Assembly: GCA_000437675.1 (NCBI GenBank)
Contig: FR901698.1
Location: 25,743 to 34,559, forward strand
Direction of reading: 5' to 3'
From: Prevotella sp. CAG:891
GTDB taxonomy: Bacteria > Bacteroidota > Bacteroidia > Bacteroidales > Bacteroidaceae
DNA: 8,817 bases
Shown: positions 1 through 6,983 of the stretch, piece by piece
Layout: every line of letters begins with the position of its first letter
How positions within the stretch are numbered: position 1 is the stretch's first letter
The notes under the pieces: model-generated
The model's input: the letters and a program-made list of their open reading frames with translations, nothing else
Databases searched by the model: none
Told to the model about the DNA's origin: nothing
Program-made: the position numbers and the translations under genes

Positions 1-554
1 CTGACCCGCACGGTAGCCCCCGTTTCGTTCGTCAGCCCCTCGCCCAGGTTCAGCAGAATGTGGCTGCGTCCCTTGCCAAAGGTAAAGCGTGCCACCGACG
101 TGCGCGGTGTAGTCGTCACCTCCGTGCGGATGCCATATTTGGTCAGCGTGTTTGCATAGTAGCCCGGTGTAGCCACCTCGTCGGTGTAAGTCGAACCATA
201 CTGGTGAAAGTCCACACACAGCGTATCAGCCATCGTAGGCATGAGCAGCAGCGACCCCAGGTCGGGGCAGCCCACACCGCTCAGGTTCACGTGCGAATAG
301 CCCGTAAAGTACGAATTTGTGTGTTCGTAGGGCGTACTCCACCAGCGTTTATCCTTGTCGTAAGTGTTCAGGTCCGAGCCCATCACGTTAAACGGCACAG
401 CACTCATCATGCCGCTCGGACACATCGCCCCGGGGTTACAAGTGCCATAATTCGTAGTGCCGACAAAGGGGTTCACATAGTCGGCAGGTTCCTGTGCAGT
501 CAGTAGCAGGCCGCATAGCCAGCTGCACAGCAAAGTCAGGCGTGTAAGGTGCAT
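1..554 (-). CDS. Secreted GH92-family alpha-mannosidase, N-terminal part (cut by window edge)
   Basis: Only the first 184 codons are inside the window; the gene continues beyond position 1. The reading frame begins ATG at 554 (MHLTRLTLLCSWL...). An in-frame TAA at 569..567 lies only 12 nt upstream of that ATG, so this is the first possible start. Residues 1-20 form a hydrophobic signal peptide, probably cut near TAQ/EPADY; I see no proper lipobox. The mature protein opens with YVNPFVGT (residues 27-34), then NPGAMCPSGMM (40-50) and FTGYSHVNLSGVGCPDLG (83-100), then a PGYY...GI.TEVTTTPRTSVARFTF stretch. This order is the hallmark of the N-terminal beta-sandwich of glycoside hydrolase family 92. 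Known GH92 members are calcium-dependent, inverting exo-alpha-mannosidases that trim mannose-rich N-glycans or mannans, usually in the periplasm or at the cell surface. The catalytic acids lie in the C-terminal domain, outside the window, so linkage specificity cannot be judged. It lies 134 bp downstream of gyrB on the same strand, behind a strong hairpin. Confidence 0.9.
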   Translation of the reverse strand, partial: MHLTRLTLLCSWLCGLLLTAQEPADYVNPFVGTTNYGTCNPGAMCPSGMMSAVPFNVMGSDLNTYDKDKRWWSTPYEHTNSYFTGYSHVNLSGVGCPDLGSLLLMPTMADTLCVDFHQYGSTYTDEVATPGYYANTLTKYGIRTEVTTTPRTSVARFTFGKGRSHILLNLGEGLTNETGATVRV

Positions 555-614
555 AGAAAAGAATTTTTATTTTTTTGAGGAAAAAAGGAAAATCAAAGTG
601 GCGTTGCAAACACA

Positions 615-669
615 AACAACCGCCTGACCCCACCCCGAAACCAATGGGCGGGCAAGTCAAGCGGTTGTT
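615..669 (-). terminator. Strong hairpin after gyrB, probable terminator
   Basis: Starting 19 nt past the gyrB stop, the minus strand reads a long inverted repeat. The outer arms AACAACCGC (669..661) and GCGGTTGTT (623..615) pair perfectly, TGAC (659..656) pairs with GTCA (628..625), and GCCCGCCC (653..646) pairs with GGGGTGGG (636..629) through one G-U wobble. The loop is 9 nt, and there is a 2-nt bulge plus one further G-U pair. Both imperfect positions are wobbles only on the minus strand, which suggests that strand is the transcribed one. The tail (TGTGTTTG) is T-rich but not a clean T run. On the opposite strand a T6 run follows the stem, so it might stop transcription either way. It separates gyrB from the GH92 gene. 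Confidence 0.7.
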
Positions 670-688
670 CAGTTTTTTGGTTCAGTTG

Positions 689-2647
689 TTACGCGTCGAT
701 ATTGGCGTAAATAGCGTTCTTTTCGATGAATTCACGGCGCGGGCCCACATCGTCGCCCATGAGCATGCTAAACACATAGTCAGCATCGGCTGCATTTTCA
801 AGCGACACCTGCTTCAGCATACGCGTTTCGGGGCACATCGTCGTTTCCCACAGCTGTTCGGGGTTCATTTCGCCCAAACCTTTGTAGCGCTGCGTCTTGA
901 TGCTGTCCTCCGAGCCATCGCCATATTTATCCATAAATATTTGTCGGTCGCGGTCCGTGTAGCAATACTCCTGAATTTTGCCCTTGGTGCAGCGGTAAAG
1001 CGGCGGCATGGCAATGTACAGGTAGCCATCCTGAATAATCTGCGGCATGTAGCGATAGAAGAGCGTCATGATCAGCGTAGCAATGTGCTGACCGTCGACG
1101 TCGGCATCGGCCATGATAATCACCTTGTGGTAGCGCAGTTTGTCAAGGTTAGCCTCTTTCGAATCCTCACCCATGCCAAAGCGAATGCCCAGAGCCTGGA
1201 TAATGTTGTTCACCTCGTCGCTTTCGAAAGCCTTGTGCCACATAGCTTTTTCCACGTTCAGAATCTTACCTCTCAAAGGCAGAATCGCCTGCGTAGCGCG
1301 GCTACGGCCCTGTTTTGCCGAACCACCTGCCGAGTCACCCTCGACCAGGAAGAGTTCGCAAATCGACGGGTCCTTCGATGAACAGTCCGACAGTTTACCC
1401 GGCAGACCACCGCCCGAGAACGGACTCTTGCGCTGCACGCTTTCGCGCGCCTTGCGGGCAGCCACACGTGCCGTAGCAGCCAGAATCACCTTGTCGACCA
1501 CGAGTTTGGCCTCCTTCGGGTGTTCTTCGAGGTAGTAAGTCAGCGCCTCGCCCACAGCCTGGTTCACCGCACCGGCCACCTCGCTGTTGCCCAGCTTCGT
1601 TTTCGTTTGTCCTTCGAACTGCGGTTCGGCCACCTTCACCGAAATCACCGCCGTCAGACCCTCGCGGAAGTCCTCACCCGCAATTTCCACCTTTGCCTTT
1701 TCCAGCTGCTTGGCAGCCGTTTCCTCAGCATACTTTTTCAGCACGCGCGTCACAGCCGAGCGGAAACCCACCAGGTGCGTACCGCCCTCGATGGTGTTGA
1801 TGTTGTTCACATACGAGTGGAGGTTTTCGCTATACGACGTGTTATACATGATAGCCACCTCGATAGGAATGTTGTTCTTTTCAGTGTTGATGTAAATTAC
1901 ATCGTCGAACAAGTGCGTACGCGACGAGTCAATGTAGCGCACGAACTCGCGAAGACCGAGGTCCGAGTGAAACACATCCTGACGCGTATTACCCTCGTCG
2001 TCCTTGCGCAAGTCAGTCAGCGTAATGGTGATACCTGCGTTCAGGAAGGCCAGTTCGCGCATACGGTTGGCCAGGATGTCATATTTGTAAGTCGTAGTGG
2101 TAAAGATGGTCGGATCGGGCCAGAAGTGCTGACACGTACCGCGCAAGTCGGTTTCGCCCACCACTTCCACCGGAGCCTGCGGATGTCCCTTGGCATATTC
2201 CTGTCGGTAAATTTTACCATCGCGGAACACCTTCGACACCATTTTGGTCGACAAGGCATTCACACAGCTCACACCCACGCCGTGCAAACCGCCCGACACT
2301 TTGTACGAACCTTTGTCGAACTTACCGCCGGCATGCAGCACGGTCATCACCACTTCAAGGGCAGAGCGTCCTTCTTTGGGGTGCATATCCACGGGGATAC
2401 CGCGTCCGTTGTCCTGCACAATGATTGAGTTATCTTCGCAGATAGTCACTTCAATGTGGGTGCAATAGCCGGCCAGGGCTTCGTCGATAGAGTTGTCCAC
2501 GGTTTCGTAAACCAAGTGGTGCAAACCCTTTTCGCTGATGTCGCCAATATACATAGCGGGGCGCTTACGCACAGCTTCAAGTCCTTCGAGCACTTGAATG
2601 TTACTGGCACTGTATTCCGTTGCGCCTTGCTTTTCTATTTCTTCCAT
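689..2647 (-). CDS. gyrB: DNA gyrase subunit B
   Basis: This is the ATPase and Toprim subunit of DNA gyrase, which with GyrA introduces negative supercoils into DNA using ATP. The 652 residues match the short GyrB form without the large insertion found in E. coli. In order: GHKL ATPase domain with YETVDNSIDEALAG (47-60; catalytic Glu48 and Mg-binding Asn52 by alignment to E. coli 42 and 46), DNGRGIP (79-85), VSGGLHGVGVSCVNAL (117-132), and Arg148 in RDGKIYRQE, equivalent to the coumarin-contacting Arg136 of E. coli. The transducer domain carries QTKTKLGN (347-354). The Toprim domain has EGDSAGGSAKQGR (436-448) and DADVDG (514-519), followed by QRYKGLGEMN (586-595) and the GyrB-type end GDDVGPRREFIEKNA (631-645). 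The position equivalent to E. coli Lys447 is Arg459, which is common in many phyla. Those last motifs favour GyrB over ParE. The ATG at 2647 has no Shine-Dalgarno sequence, as is usual in this phylum. Neighbours are a repeat-rich promoter region upstream and a hairpin downstream; no part of a longer operon is visible. Confidence 0.98.
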   Translation of the reverse strand: MEEIEKQGATEYSASNIQVLEGLEAVRKRPAMYIGDISEKGLHHLVYETVDNSIDEALAGYCTHIEVTICEDNSIIVQDNGRGIPVDMHPKEGRSALEVVMTVLHAGGKFDKGSYKVSGGLHGVGVSCVNALSTKMVSKVFRDGKIYRQEYAKGHPQAPVEVVGETDLRGTCQHFWPDPTIFTTTTYKYDILANRMRELAFLNAGITITLTDLRKDDEGNTRQDVFHSDLGLREFVRYIDSSRTHLFDDVIYINTEKNNIPIEVAIMYNTSYSENLHSYVNNINTIEGGTHLVGFRSAVTRVLKKYAEETAAKQLEKAKVEIAGEDFREGLTAVISVKVAEPQFEGQTKTKLGNSEVAGAVNQAVGEALTYYLEEHPKEAKLVVDKVILAATARVAARKARESVQRKSPFSGGGLPGKLSDCSSKDPSICELFLVEGDSAGGSAKQGRSRATQAILPLRGKILNVEKAMWHKAFESDEVNNIIQALGIRFGMGEDSKEANLDKLRYHKVIIMADADVDGQHIATLIMTLFYRYMPQIIQDGYLYIAMPPLYRCTKGKIQEYCYTDRDRQIFMDKYGDGSEDSIKTQRYKGLGEMNPEQLWETTMCPETRMLKQVSLENAADADYVFSMLMGDDVGPRREFIEKNAIYANIDA

Positions 2648-2687
2648 TTTGTGGTCGTATGATAATTCTCTGTTTGTGTTGTTCTCA

Positions 2688-2716
2688 GAATTTCGGCTGA
2701 GGTGCAGCCTAAATTC
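2688..2716 (-). promoter_or_regulatory. 5'-terminal stem-loop in gyrB leader
   Basis: On the minus strand GAATTTAGGCTG (2716..2705) and CAGCCGAAATTC (2699..2688) form a 12-position stem with one A/G mismatch and a 5-nt loop (CACCT). The -7 box of the proximal promoter ends at 2724, so transcription should begin near 2717. The stem-loop would then occupy roughly the first 29 nt of the mRNA, about 40 nt before the ATG. A stem at the extreme 5' end of an mRNA is known elsewhere to protect against decay; whether it does so here, or acts as a protein or RNA binding site, is inference. Confidence 0.5.
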
Positions 2717-2731
2717 GCTTCCGCAAAGTTA
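2696..2731 (-). repeat. 36-bp element copy 1, containing proximal gyrB -7 promoter box
   Basis: This 36-bp block is repeated at 2779..2814 with 32 of 36 positions identical; the second copy starts 83 bp further on. On the minus strand it begins TAACTTTG (2731..2724), an exact match to the Bacteroidetes -7 consensus TAnnTTTG, and it ends in the 5' half of the leader stem-loop. No TTTG lies at the usual 19-21 bp upstream; the nearest TTTG (2760..2757) is 25 bp away. The -33 contact may therefore be weak or assisted. It is likely the main gyrB promoter, giving a leader of about 70 nt. Confidence 0.65.
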
Positions 2732-2755
2732 GTGCTAACCGAATGCAGTACCGGG

Positions 2756-2769
2756 GCAAACGCGTTTGC
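2756..2769. promoter_or_regulatory. 14-bp perfect palindrome between the two promoter-like repeats
   Basis: The sequence GCAAACGCGTTTGC is its own reverse complement. It sits just upstream of where the proximal gyrB promoter's -33 element should be and contains the only nearby TTTG. Perfect palindromes of this size placed against a promoter are often operators for dimeric regulators. The regulator is unknown, and no matching site was seen elsewhere in the window. Confidence 0.4.
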
Positions 2770-2778
2770 ACGGGTAAT

Positions 2779-2814
2779 GCTGAGGTGTAGCCTAAATTCG
2801 CTCTTGCAAAGTTA
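2779..2814 (-). repeat. 36-bp element copy 2, containing a distal -7 promoter box
   Basis: This is the second copy of the 36-bp element, with four substitutions relative to the copy at 2696..2731. On the minus strand it also begins with an exact TAACTTTG box (2814..2807). The matching 3' half of the stem-loop is missing here, so this copy folds poorly. No good -33 TTTG is seen 19-21 bp upstream. It could be a second gyrB promoter, giving a leader of about 150 nt, or a decayed duplicate. Confidence 0.5.
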
Positions 2815-3007
2815 ATCATTTTTCTCCATGAAAGGGCTATTCCGGCAGGGAAAAAAGGGCTTTTATTGCCGTATTTCAAGCGGTTTTTGCTGTGCGTGGG
2901 GCAATTATACTGCCAGCAGAGAAATAAGCGCGTTTTTCGGGCTGAGAATGGGCAAAACGGCAGCGTCAAAGGACTCGACTATTACATATAGAGTGCCGGT
3001 TATATAC

Positions 3008-3082
3008 CGTGTGTTTCGCCCCGATTTGAGCCCGTGTGTTTCGCCCGATAATTCACCCATGTATTTCGCCCGATAATGCCTC
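3008..3082. repeat. Three tandem copies of a 25-bp repeat
   Basis: Imperfect copies begin at 3008, 3033 and 3058 with an exact 25-bp period. The core cGTGTgTTTCGCCC is shared, followed by a GATAAT or GATTTG segment. The third copy differs from the core at two positions (A for G). The array lies between the terminator of the secreted-protein gene and the gyrB promoter region. There are no unique spacers, so it is not a CRISPR array. Its role is unknown; possibilities are a protein-binding array upstream of gyrB or a genome-wide intergenic repeat family. Confidence 0.7.
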
Positions 3083-3109
3083 CCCCCTCAAAAAAATCCC
3101 CACTTAAAC

Positions 3110-3149
3110 ACAAAAAAGCCGCCCCACACATGAGCGCGTGGGGCGGCTT
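3110..3149 (-). terminator. Intrinsic terminator of the 1199-residue secreted protein gene
   Basis: Perfect 12-bp arms (3149..3138 and 3127..3116) with core GCCGCCCCAC / GTGGGGCGGC enclose a 10-nt loop. On the minus strand they are followed by an unbroken T run (3117..3112). The hairpin begins 43 nt past the stop codon at 3193..3195. This is a textbook rho-independent terminator. On the plus strand the stem is followed by TTAATTATTT, so it may also block transcription from the other side, and it insulates gyrB from its upstream neighbour. Confidence 0.92.
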
Positions 3150-3192
3150 AATTATTTATAGGTTATTGAAAACCTGATTTATCAAAGAAAGA

Positions 3193-6100
3193 TTACTTCA
3201 CGAGAACCTTCTGGTTACCTACCACGTAGATGCCTGCGGGCAGACCCTGCGTAGCGTTCGTAGCCTTCACGTTCTTGCGGAGGAGCGTACCGTTCAAGCT
3301 GTAAACGTTAACCGTGGTGGGAAGAACAACAACGTCGTTCTGTTCGATGCTGTTGATAACGAGCTTGCCGAGGTCGATTGTTGCAGTACCGGCATCTTCA
3401 GTTACCTTGTCAGCCGTATCGGGAACAAAGATGTAACCGCTGTTGGCACCGATGTTCGTACCTTCAGCCGAAGTAGCCACTGCATTGCCGTTCTGGAGGT
3501 AAGCATAGCCTGCACCTACCTTCTTCGAGCCGCAGAGCTGACCAACCAAGCCGTTAGCTTCCTTAGCTTCGAAAGCGAACTTCACATTGTCGATAGCAGA
3601 AATTTCACCGTCAGCATATTCGAATTCAGCGAACATTGAAGCGTCGAGGTTTGTAGCCAAACCGCCCTTGTAGATGAACGGCATACCGGCTTCGATGTTT
3701 TCGTCAGCATATTGAGCAAGCACGAGCTTGTTCTCTTCGGTCACACCTACTACCTTGTAAGCCACACCGTATTCTTCGCCCATGCTGGGAGCAGCCACGC
3801 CGAACGGCAAGGTCAGAATCTGATATTTCTCGGCAGCAACAGGCCAGTAAGCGCTTGAAGTGGCAACGTCAGCATCGAGGCCCTTGAAGAACCAGTGTGA
3901 GTTAGCATCACCCTTGTCGCCCCAAGTCGTAAGGCCATTGTTCGACAAAGCGTTCAAGTACTGTTCAGCACCATTTTCGTTCTTGCCGAGGCTCAAAGCG
4001 AAGCCACCGGGCTTAACGAGTGAGAGCGAAATTTCAGCAGCTTCAACCGACTGACCGATAGCACCTGCCTTAGGAGCAAGGTACATACCCGTACCTACGT
4101 TGCGCAGCGTGAGTTTACCGGCTTCAGCCTTTTCTACGTACCAGAGGTAGCTCAAGTGCGTAGTAGCGTCGATAGTGTCAGAGAGCATAGCATCGAGTTC
4201 CTCGTTGATTTCAACCACGTTCTGGTCGTTCTTCAATGATTCAACCGTGTTAGCACCGTCGGGGCGAGTCATCATCAAGCCACCTTCGAGGCTGTTGCCC
4301 GTTGAGCGAACCTGAGCCATGTACGAGGTGAGCTGCCAAGACTCGTCGCTGGTGTAGTTGTTCACCTTGTTCGAGAAACCGCGGAGCGTGTAGTACTTAC
4401 CAACTTCGGGGAGCGTGAAGCCATTCTGGAATGCTACGGTAGCATCCTTCACCTTCTTCACTTCAGCGTTGATTTCAGCAGCCGTTTTGCCGTTCGTGTC
4501 GAAAGCTTCAGCAGCTTCGATGGCAGCGTCGAATGCGTCAACAGCGTCCATGCTGTAGTAACCTACGCCCTTGCTACCATCTTCGTCGATGTAGCCGGCG
4601 TTCTTAGCGTCGTTCTTAGCCTTCTTGGCAGCAGCGATAGCGTCAGTCAAGAGTGAGGGAACGGGGAGTTCTTCAACGAACTTGTCGTAGGCAGCCTGGA
4701 GGTTGTCAATCTGAGCCTGCGTAGCCTTCTTGGCATCGAGTTCAGCCTTGGCACCGGCCAGCTGAGTTTCCATGTTCTTGCGCGTTTCAGCCGAAACGAA
4801 CTTGATGGTAGAGTTTTCAGCATCTTCCGTACCGGGGTAAACCTGGAGTTCGCTCAAAGCGATGTAACCGCGGTCAGTCAGCTTGTTGTCAATGCGGTAT
4901 TCAGTTTTCGTAGCAGCAAACTTGAAGTACTTGTAGCTACCTTCGAAGGTGATACCGGCAGTACCGATAGCCTTAGCAGCCTGAGCTTCGTTAGTGACAT
5001 TGGGGTTCGTGATGTCCCAAGTTACGTTCGAGAAGCCAAGGAGTTCCCACTTCGTGTCAGCATCGGTTTCGGCCATTTCGTTAGCACCGAAAATAGCGAG
5101 CTGCATGGGGTATTCCTGCATGTTCATACGCTTAGCCATCTTCACTGAAAGACCCTTGCTCAGAGCTTCGCTGAGTTCAACGGCTACATAGTGATACTTA
5201 TTCAAAGAGGGATTGAACGTACCATTGTGCCAGTTAGAGTGGAAGTACGATTCGAAGTCACCGTCGCCCAAAGCTTCGAGTGTACCTTCACTAGCATCCT
5301 TGCTTTCAGAGAAGTACTGAACAGCCAAACCACCATTGTCGGTGAACACCTCGTCAGCGGGAGCACCGGTTACCTTGATACCGCTCCAGTAAACGCTAAG
5401 AGCCTGGCTGTAAACAGCGTTCAAGTCTTCGTTCAGCTTCTGCTGAGCCACTTCAGCCTTGATTTTGTCGATGTCGGCCTGAGGAACGGGGTTGAACACG
5501 AACTGGTTGTTTGCATTGTCTACATCGTTCCAAGACATCACACCATGGTTGTCGTGCTTAGCGTGGAACTGCGTGTTCCAAGCCTGGGTGTTGGCATAGA
5601 AGATGAATGCCGACTTGTTGTTATTGCTCTTGTTGGCAATACCGAGGATGGCGCTTTCGTTCTGAACCAAGAAAGCCACAGCATCGTCGCCGGGCACCTT
5701 GTAGTTCGTGCTGCGCTTGTTGCTGATGTACTGGTTGCTGTAGAAGTTCTGCACCGTGAACGAGTCCTTACCTACGGGCGTAACCTTCCAGATGTAGGCA
5801 GCAGCCGTAGCATCGATGGGGTTAGGCATTTGGAAACCGGTCTTCATCCACAGCAAGTCTTCGCTCTTACCATTGGTCACCTTGGTATTGGTGGTCATGG
5901 TGCGGTCGCTCTTGGGCATGTTGATGTAGTAGTAACCTTCGCTCAGGGGGATACGAGCAGCCAAGAGTTCTTCGTAAGCAGCCTTCAACTCTTTGCAGAG
6001 GCGTTCAGCTTCTTCGTTTGAAACCTCTTTCGTTGAAGCTTCGTTGGCAGCGTTGTAAGCAGCCAAAGCCTTGTCGTAAGCAGCCTTCTGGAAGTAACCG

Positions 6101-6792
6101 GGGATAGTCTTGTCGTTGGGGAAGTTTGTAGCGTCTACCTGATACAGCTGGAGGTAGTTCGAGAGCAATTCTTCGCCCTGAACCTTAACCAGTTCGTAGA
6201 TTTCCCACACGTTGGTGTCTACATAGGGGCTGTAGAAGCAAACACCGTAGTAACCTAAGTAGCAGTATTCGTTGCCTTCCTGAATTTCGGCCCATTTTTC
6301 AGCGCGAGTAAGCACGAATGCAGCGTTGTTCCAGTCCATGTGTTTGCCGGGGAAAGCTGAAGTACGCGTTTTAGGATCGGCATTTTCGTCGCTCATTTTT
6401 TCAGCATTGAGCAGGGTCATTTTGAAAGCCTTGCTCTTGTCTGCCGTGTATACAGCATCCTGTTCACCATCTTCGCCATTATCTTGCAGATAAAGGCCCG
6501 TTGATTTCTGTTTCAAAATGTAGAGGGGATGACCTTCGGCCTCGCCGTCTACCTTTTCAAAGTTGTAAATACAAGATTCAGTTACCTGCTGACTCACCTT
6601 ACCGGGGCCGTTCATGTAACCTGCACTACCAAAGGCGCTGCTAACCAAAGGAGAATTCAGCACTACGTCTTTGCCAACCACCTCTTCAGGGGTAGTGAGC
6701 AATTTGCCTGCCTTATAATCCTGAGCAGACGCATTGGTCATTCCTATTAACGCGAACAGGAACAATGAAAGGAATTTGTAAAACCGTTTCAT
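3193..6792 (-). CDS. Large secreted multidomain surface protein (lectin-like, discoidin-like, FIVAR-like modules; C-terminal sorting tail)
   Basis: I do not recognise a named family for the whole protein. The 1199 residues start with a clear signal peptide (1-24, MKRFYKFLSLFLFALIGMTNASAQ, cut near ASAQ/DYKAG). Residues 26-205, 284-435 and 797-970 each carry patterns such as YILKQKSTGLYLQDN, FTVQNFYSNQYISN and LTLRNVGTGMYLAP, which resemble beta-trefoil (ricin-like) repeats. Residues about 230-282, 664-710 and 711-793 are alanine- and lysine-rich helices like FIVAR modules. Residues about 500-656 (GDGDFESYFHSNWH ... HYVAVELSEAL ... YKYFKFAATKT ... GYIALSELQVYPGT) resemble a discoidin or F5/8 type C carbohydrate-binding domain. 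Residues 985-1125 are a beta-rich region seen in other Bacteroidales secreted proteins (ILTLPFGV ... AGMPFIYKGG). The last 45 residues (VNVYSLNGTLLRKN ... GLPAGIYVVGNQKVLVK) match the type A C-terminal tail linked to type IX secretion, though such tails also occur in species lacking it. No catalytic motif is apparent, so glycan or host binding is the best guess. Most of the gene prefers AAG and AAC, suggesting strong expression. It forms a single-gene unit with its own promoter and terminator. Confidence 0.85.
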   Translation of the reverse strand: MKRFYKFLSLFLFALIGMTNASAQDYKAGKLLTTPEEVVGKDVVLNSPLVSSAFGSAGYMNGPGKVSQQVTESCIYNFEKVDGEAEGHPLYILKQKSTGLYLQDNGEDGEQDAVYTADKSKAFKMTLLNAEKMSDENADPKTRTSAFPGKHMDWNNAAFVLTRAEKWAEIQEGNEYCYLGYYGVCFYSPYVDTNVWEIYELVKVQGEELLSNYLQLYQVDATNFPNDKTIPGYFQKAAYDKALAAYNAANEASTKEVSNEEAERLCKELKAAYEELLAARIPLSEGYYYINMPKSDRTMTTNTKVTNGKSEDLLWMKTGFQMPNPIDATAAAYIWKVTPVGKDSFTVQNFYSNQYISNKRSTNYKVPGDDAVAFLVQNESAILGIANKSNNNKSAFIFYANTQAWNTQFHAKHDNHGVMSWNDVDNANNQFVFNPVPQADIDKIKAEVAQQKLNEDLNAVYSQALSVYWSGIKVTGAPADEVFTDNGGLAVQYFSESKDASEGTLEALGDGDFESYFHSNWHNGTFNPSLNKYHYVAVELSEALSKGLSVKMAKRMNMQEYPMQLAIFGANEMAETDADTKWELLGFSNVTWDITNPNVTNEAQAAKAIGTAGITFEGSYKYFKFAATKTEYRIDNKLTDRGYIALSELQVYPGTEDAENSTIKFVSAETRKNMETQLAGAKAELDAKKATQAQIDNLQAAYDKFVEELPVPSLLTDAIAAAKKAKNDAKNAGYIDEDGSKGVGYYSMDAVDAFDAAIEAAEAFDTNGKTAAEINAEVKKVKDATVAFQNGFTLPEVGKYYTLRGFSNKVNNYTSDESWQLTSYMAQVRSTGNSLEGGLMMTRPDGANTVESLKNDQNVVEINEELDAMLSDTIDATTHLSYLWYVEKAEAGKLTLRNVGTGMYLAPKAGAIGQSVEAAEISLSLVKPGGFALSLGKNENGAEQYLNALSNNGLTTWGDKGDANSHWFFKGLDADVATSSAYWPVAAEKYQILTLPFGVAAPSMGEEYGVAYKVVGVTEENKLVLAQYADENIEAGMPFIYKGGLATNLDASMFAEFEYADGEISAIDNVKFAFEAKEANGLVGQLCGSKKVGAGYAYLQNGNAVATSAEGTNIGANSGYIFVPDTADKVTEDAGTATIDLGKLVINSIEQNDVVVLPTTVNVYSLNGTLLRKNVKATNATQGLPAGIYVVGNQKVLVK

Positions 6793-6977
6793 TTGCTAAC
6801 AGATTTAATTAAGTAATAGAGTTAATAAAAAGATTTGTTGGTTATTTCACGTTTTTGTTCTTTTGTTGCCCTTCCTTGCGTGAGGTAATGACAGACAAAA
6901 TCACGCCTACACGTCCATCACTTGCTAAATCAGTTATTATCCATGTAGGTGCACACCTTATCTTCACATTTTCTTCA
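6793..6977 (-). promoter_or_regulatory. Long 5' leader of the secreted protein gene
   Basis: If transcription starts about 6 nt after the -7 box at 6984, the leader is about 185 nt. It can form a 6-bp GC-rich stem (6878..6883 with 6901..6906, 17-nt loop) and a 6-bp stem (6906..6911 with 6944..6949). The two overlap at one base, so they compete only at their edge. The last 60 nt before the ATG are A/T-rich, probably unstructured, and lack a Shine-Dalgarno sequence. I do not recognise a known riboswitch in it. Confidence 0.4.
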
Positions 6978-6983
6978 CGAGCG

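Noticed and set aside
594..601. Possible promoter of the GH92 gene (CCACTTTG on the minus strand)
   Set aside because: It lacks the TA of the -7 box and has no TTTG at 19-21 bp upstream.
1520..2428. Plus-strand 302-codon reading frame opposite gyrB
   Set aside because: It is antisense to conserved gyrB codons and rich in His/Arg/Val, as expected from reverse reading.
2709..2969. Minus-strand 86-codon reading frame upstream of gyrB
   Set aside because: It spans both 36-bp promoter-type repeats and the palindrome, and its composition is not protein-like.
2828..3076. Plus-strand 82-codon reading frame ending in repeated PCVSPDN/PMYFAR motifs
   Set aside because: The repeated peptide is only the 25-bp tandem DNA repeat read through; it has no promoter, ribosome context or protein-like composition.
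3008..3082. Possible CRISPR array
   Set aside because: The repeats abut with no unique spacers, there are only three copies, and no cas gene is present.
5191..6021. Plus-strand 276-codon reading frame opposite the secreted protein gene
   Set aside because: It is a shadow of a strongly codon-biased minus-strand gene; the sequence has no recognisable domain or start context.
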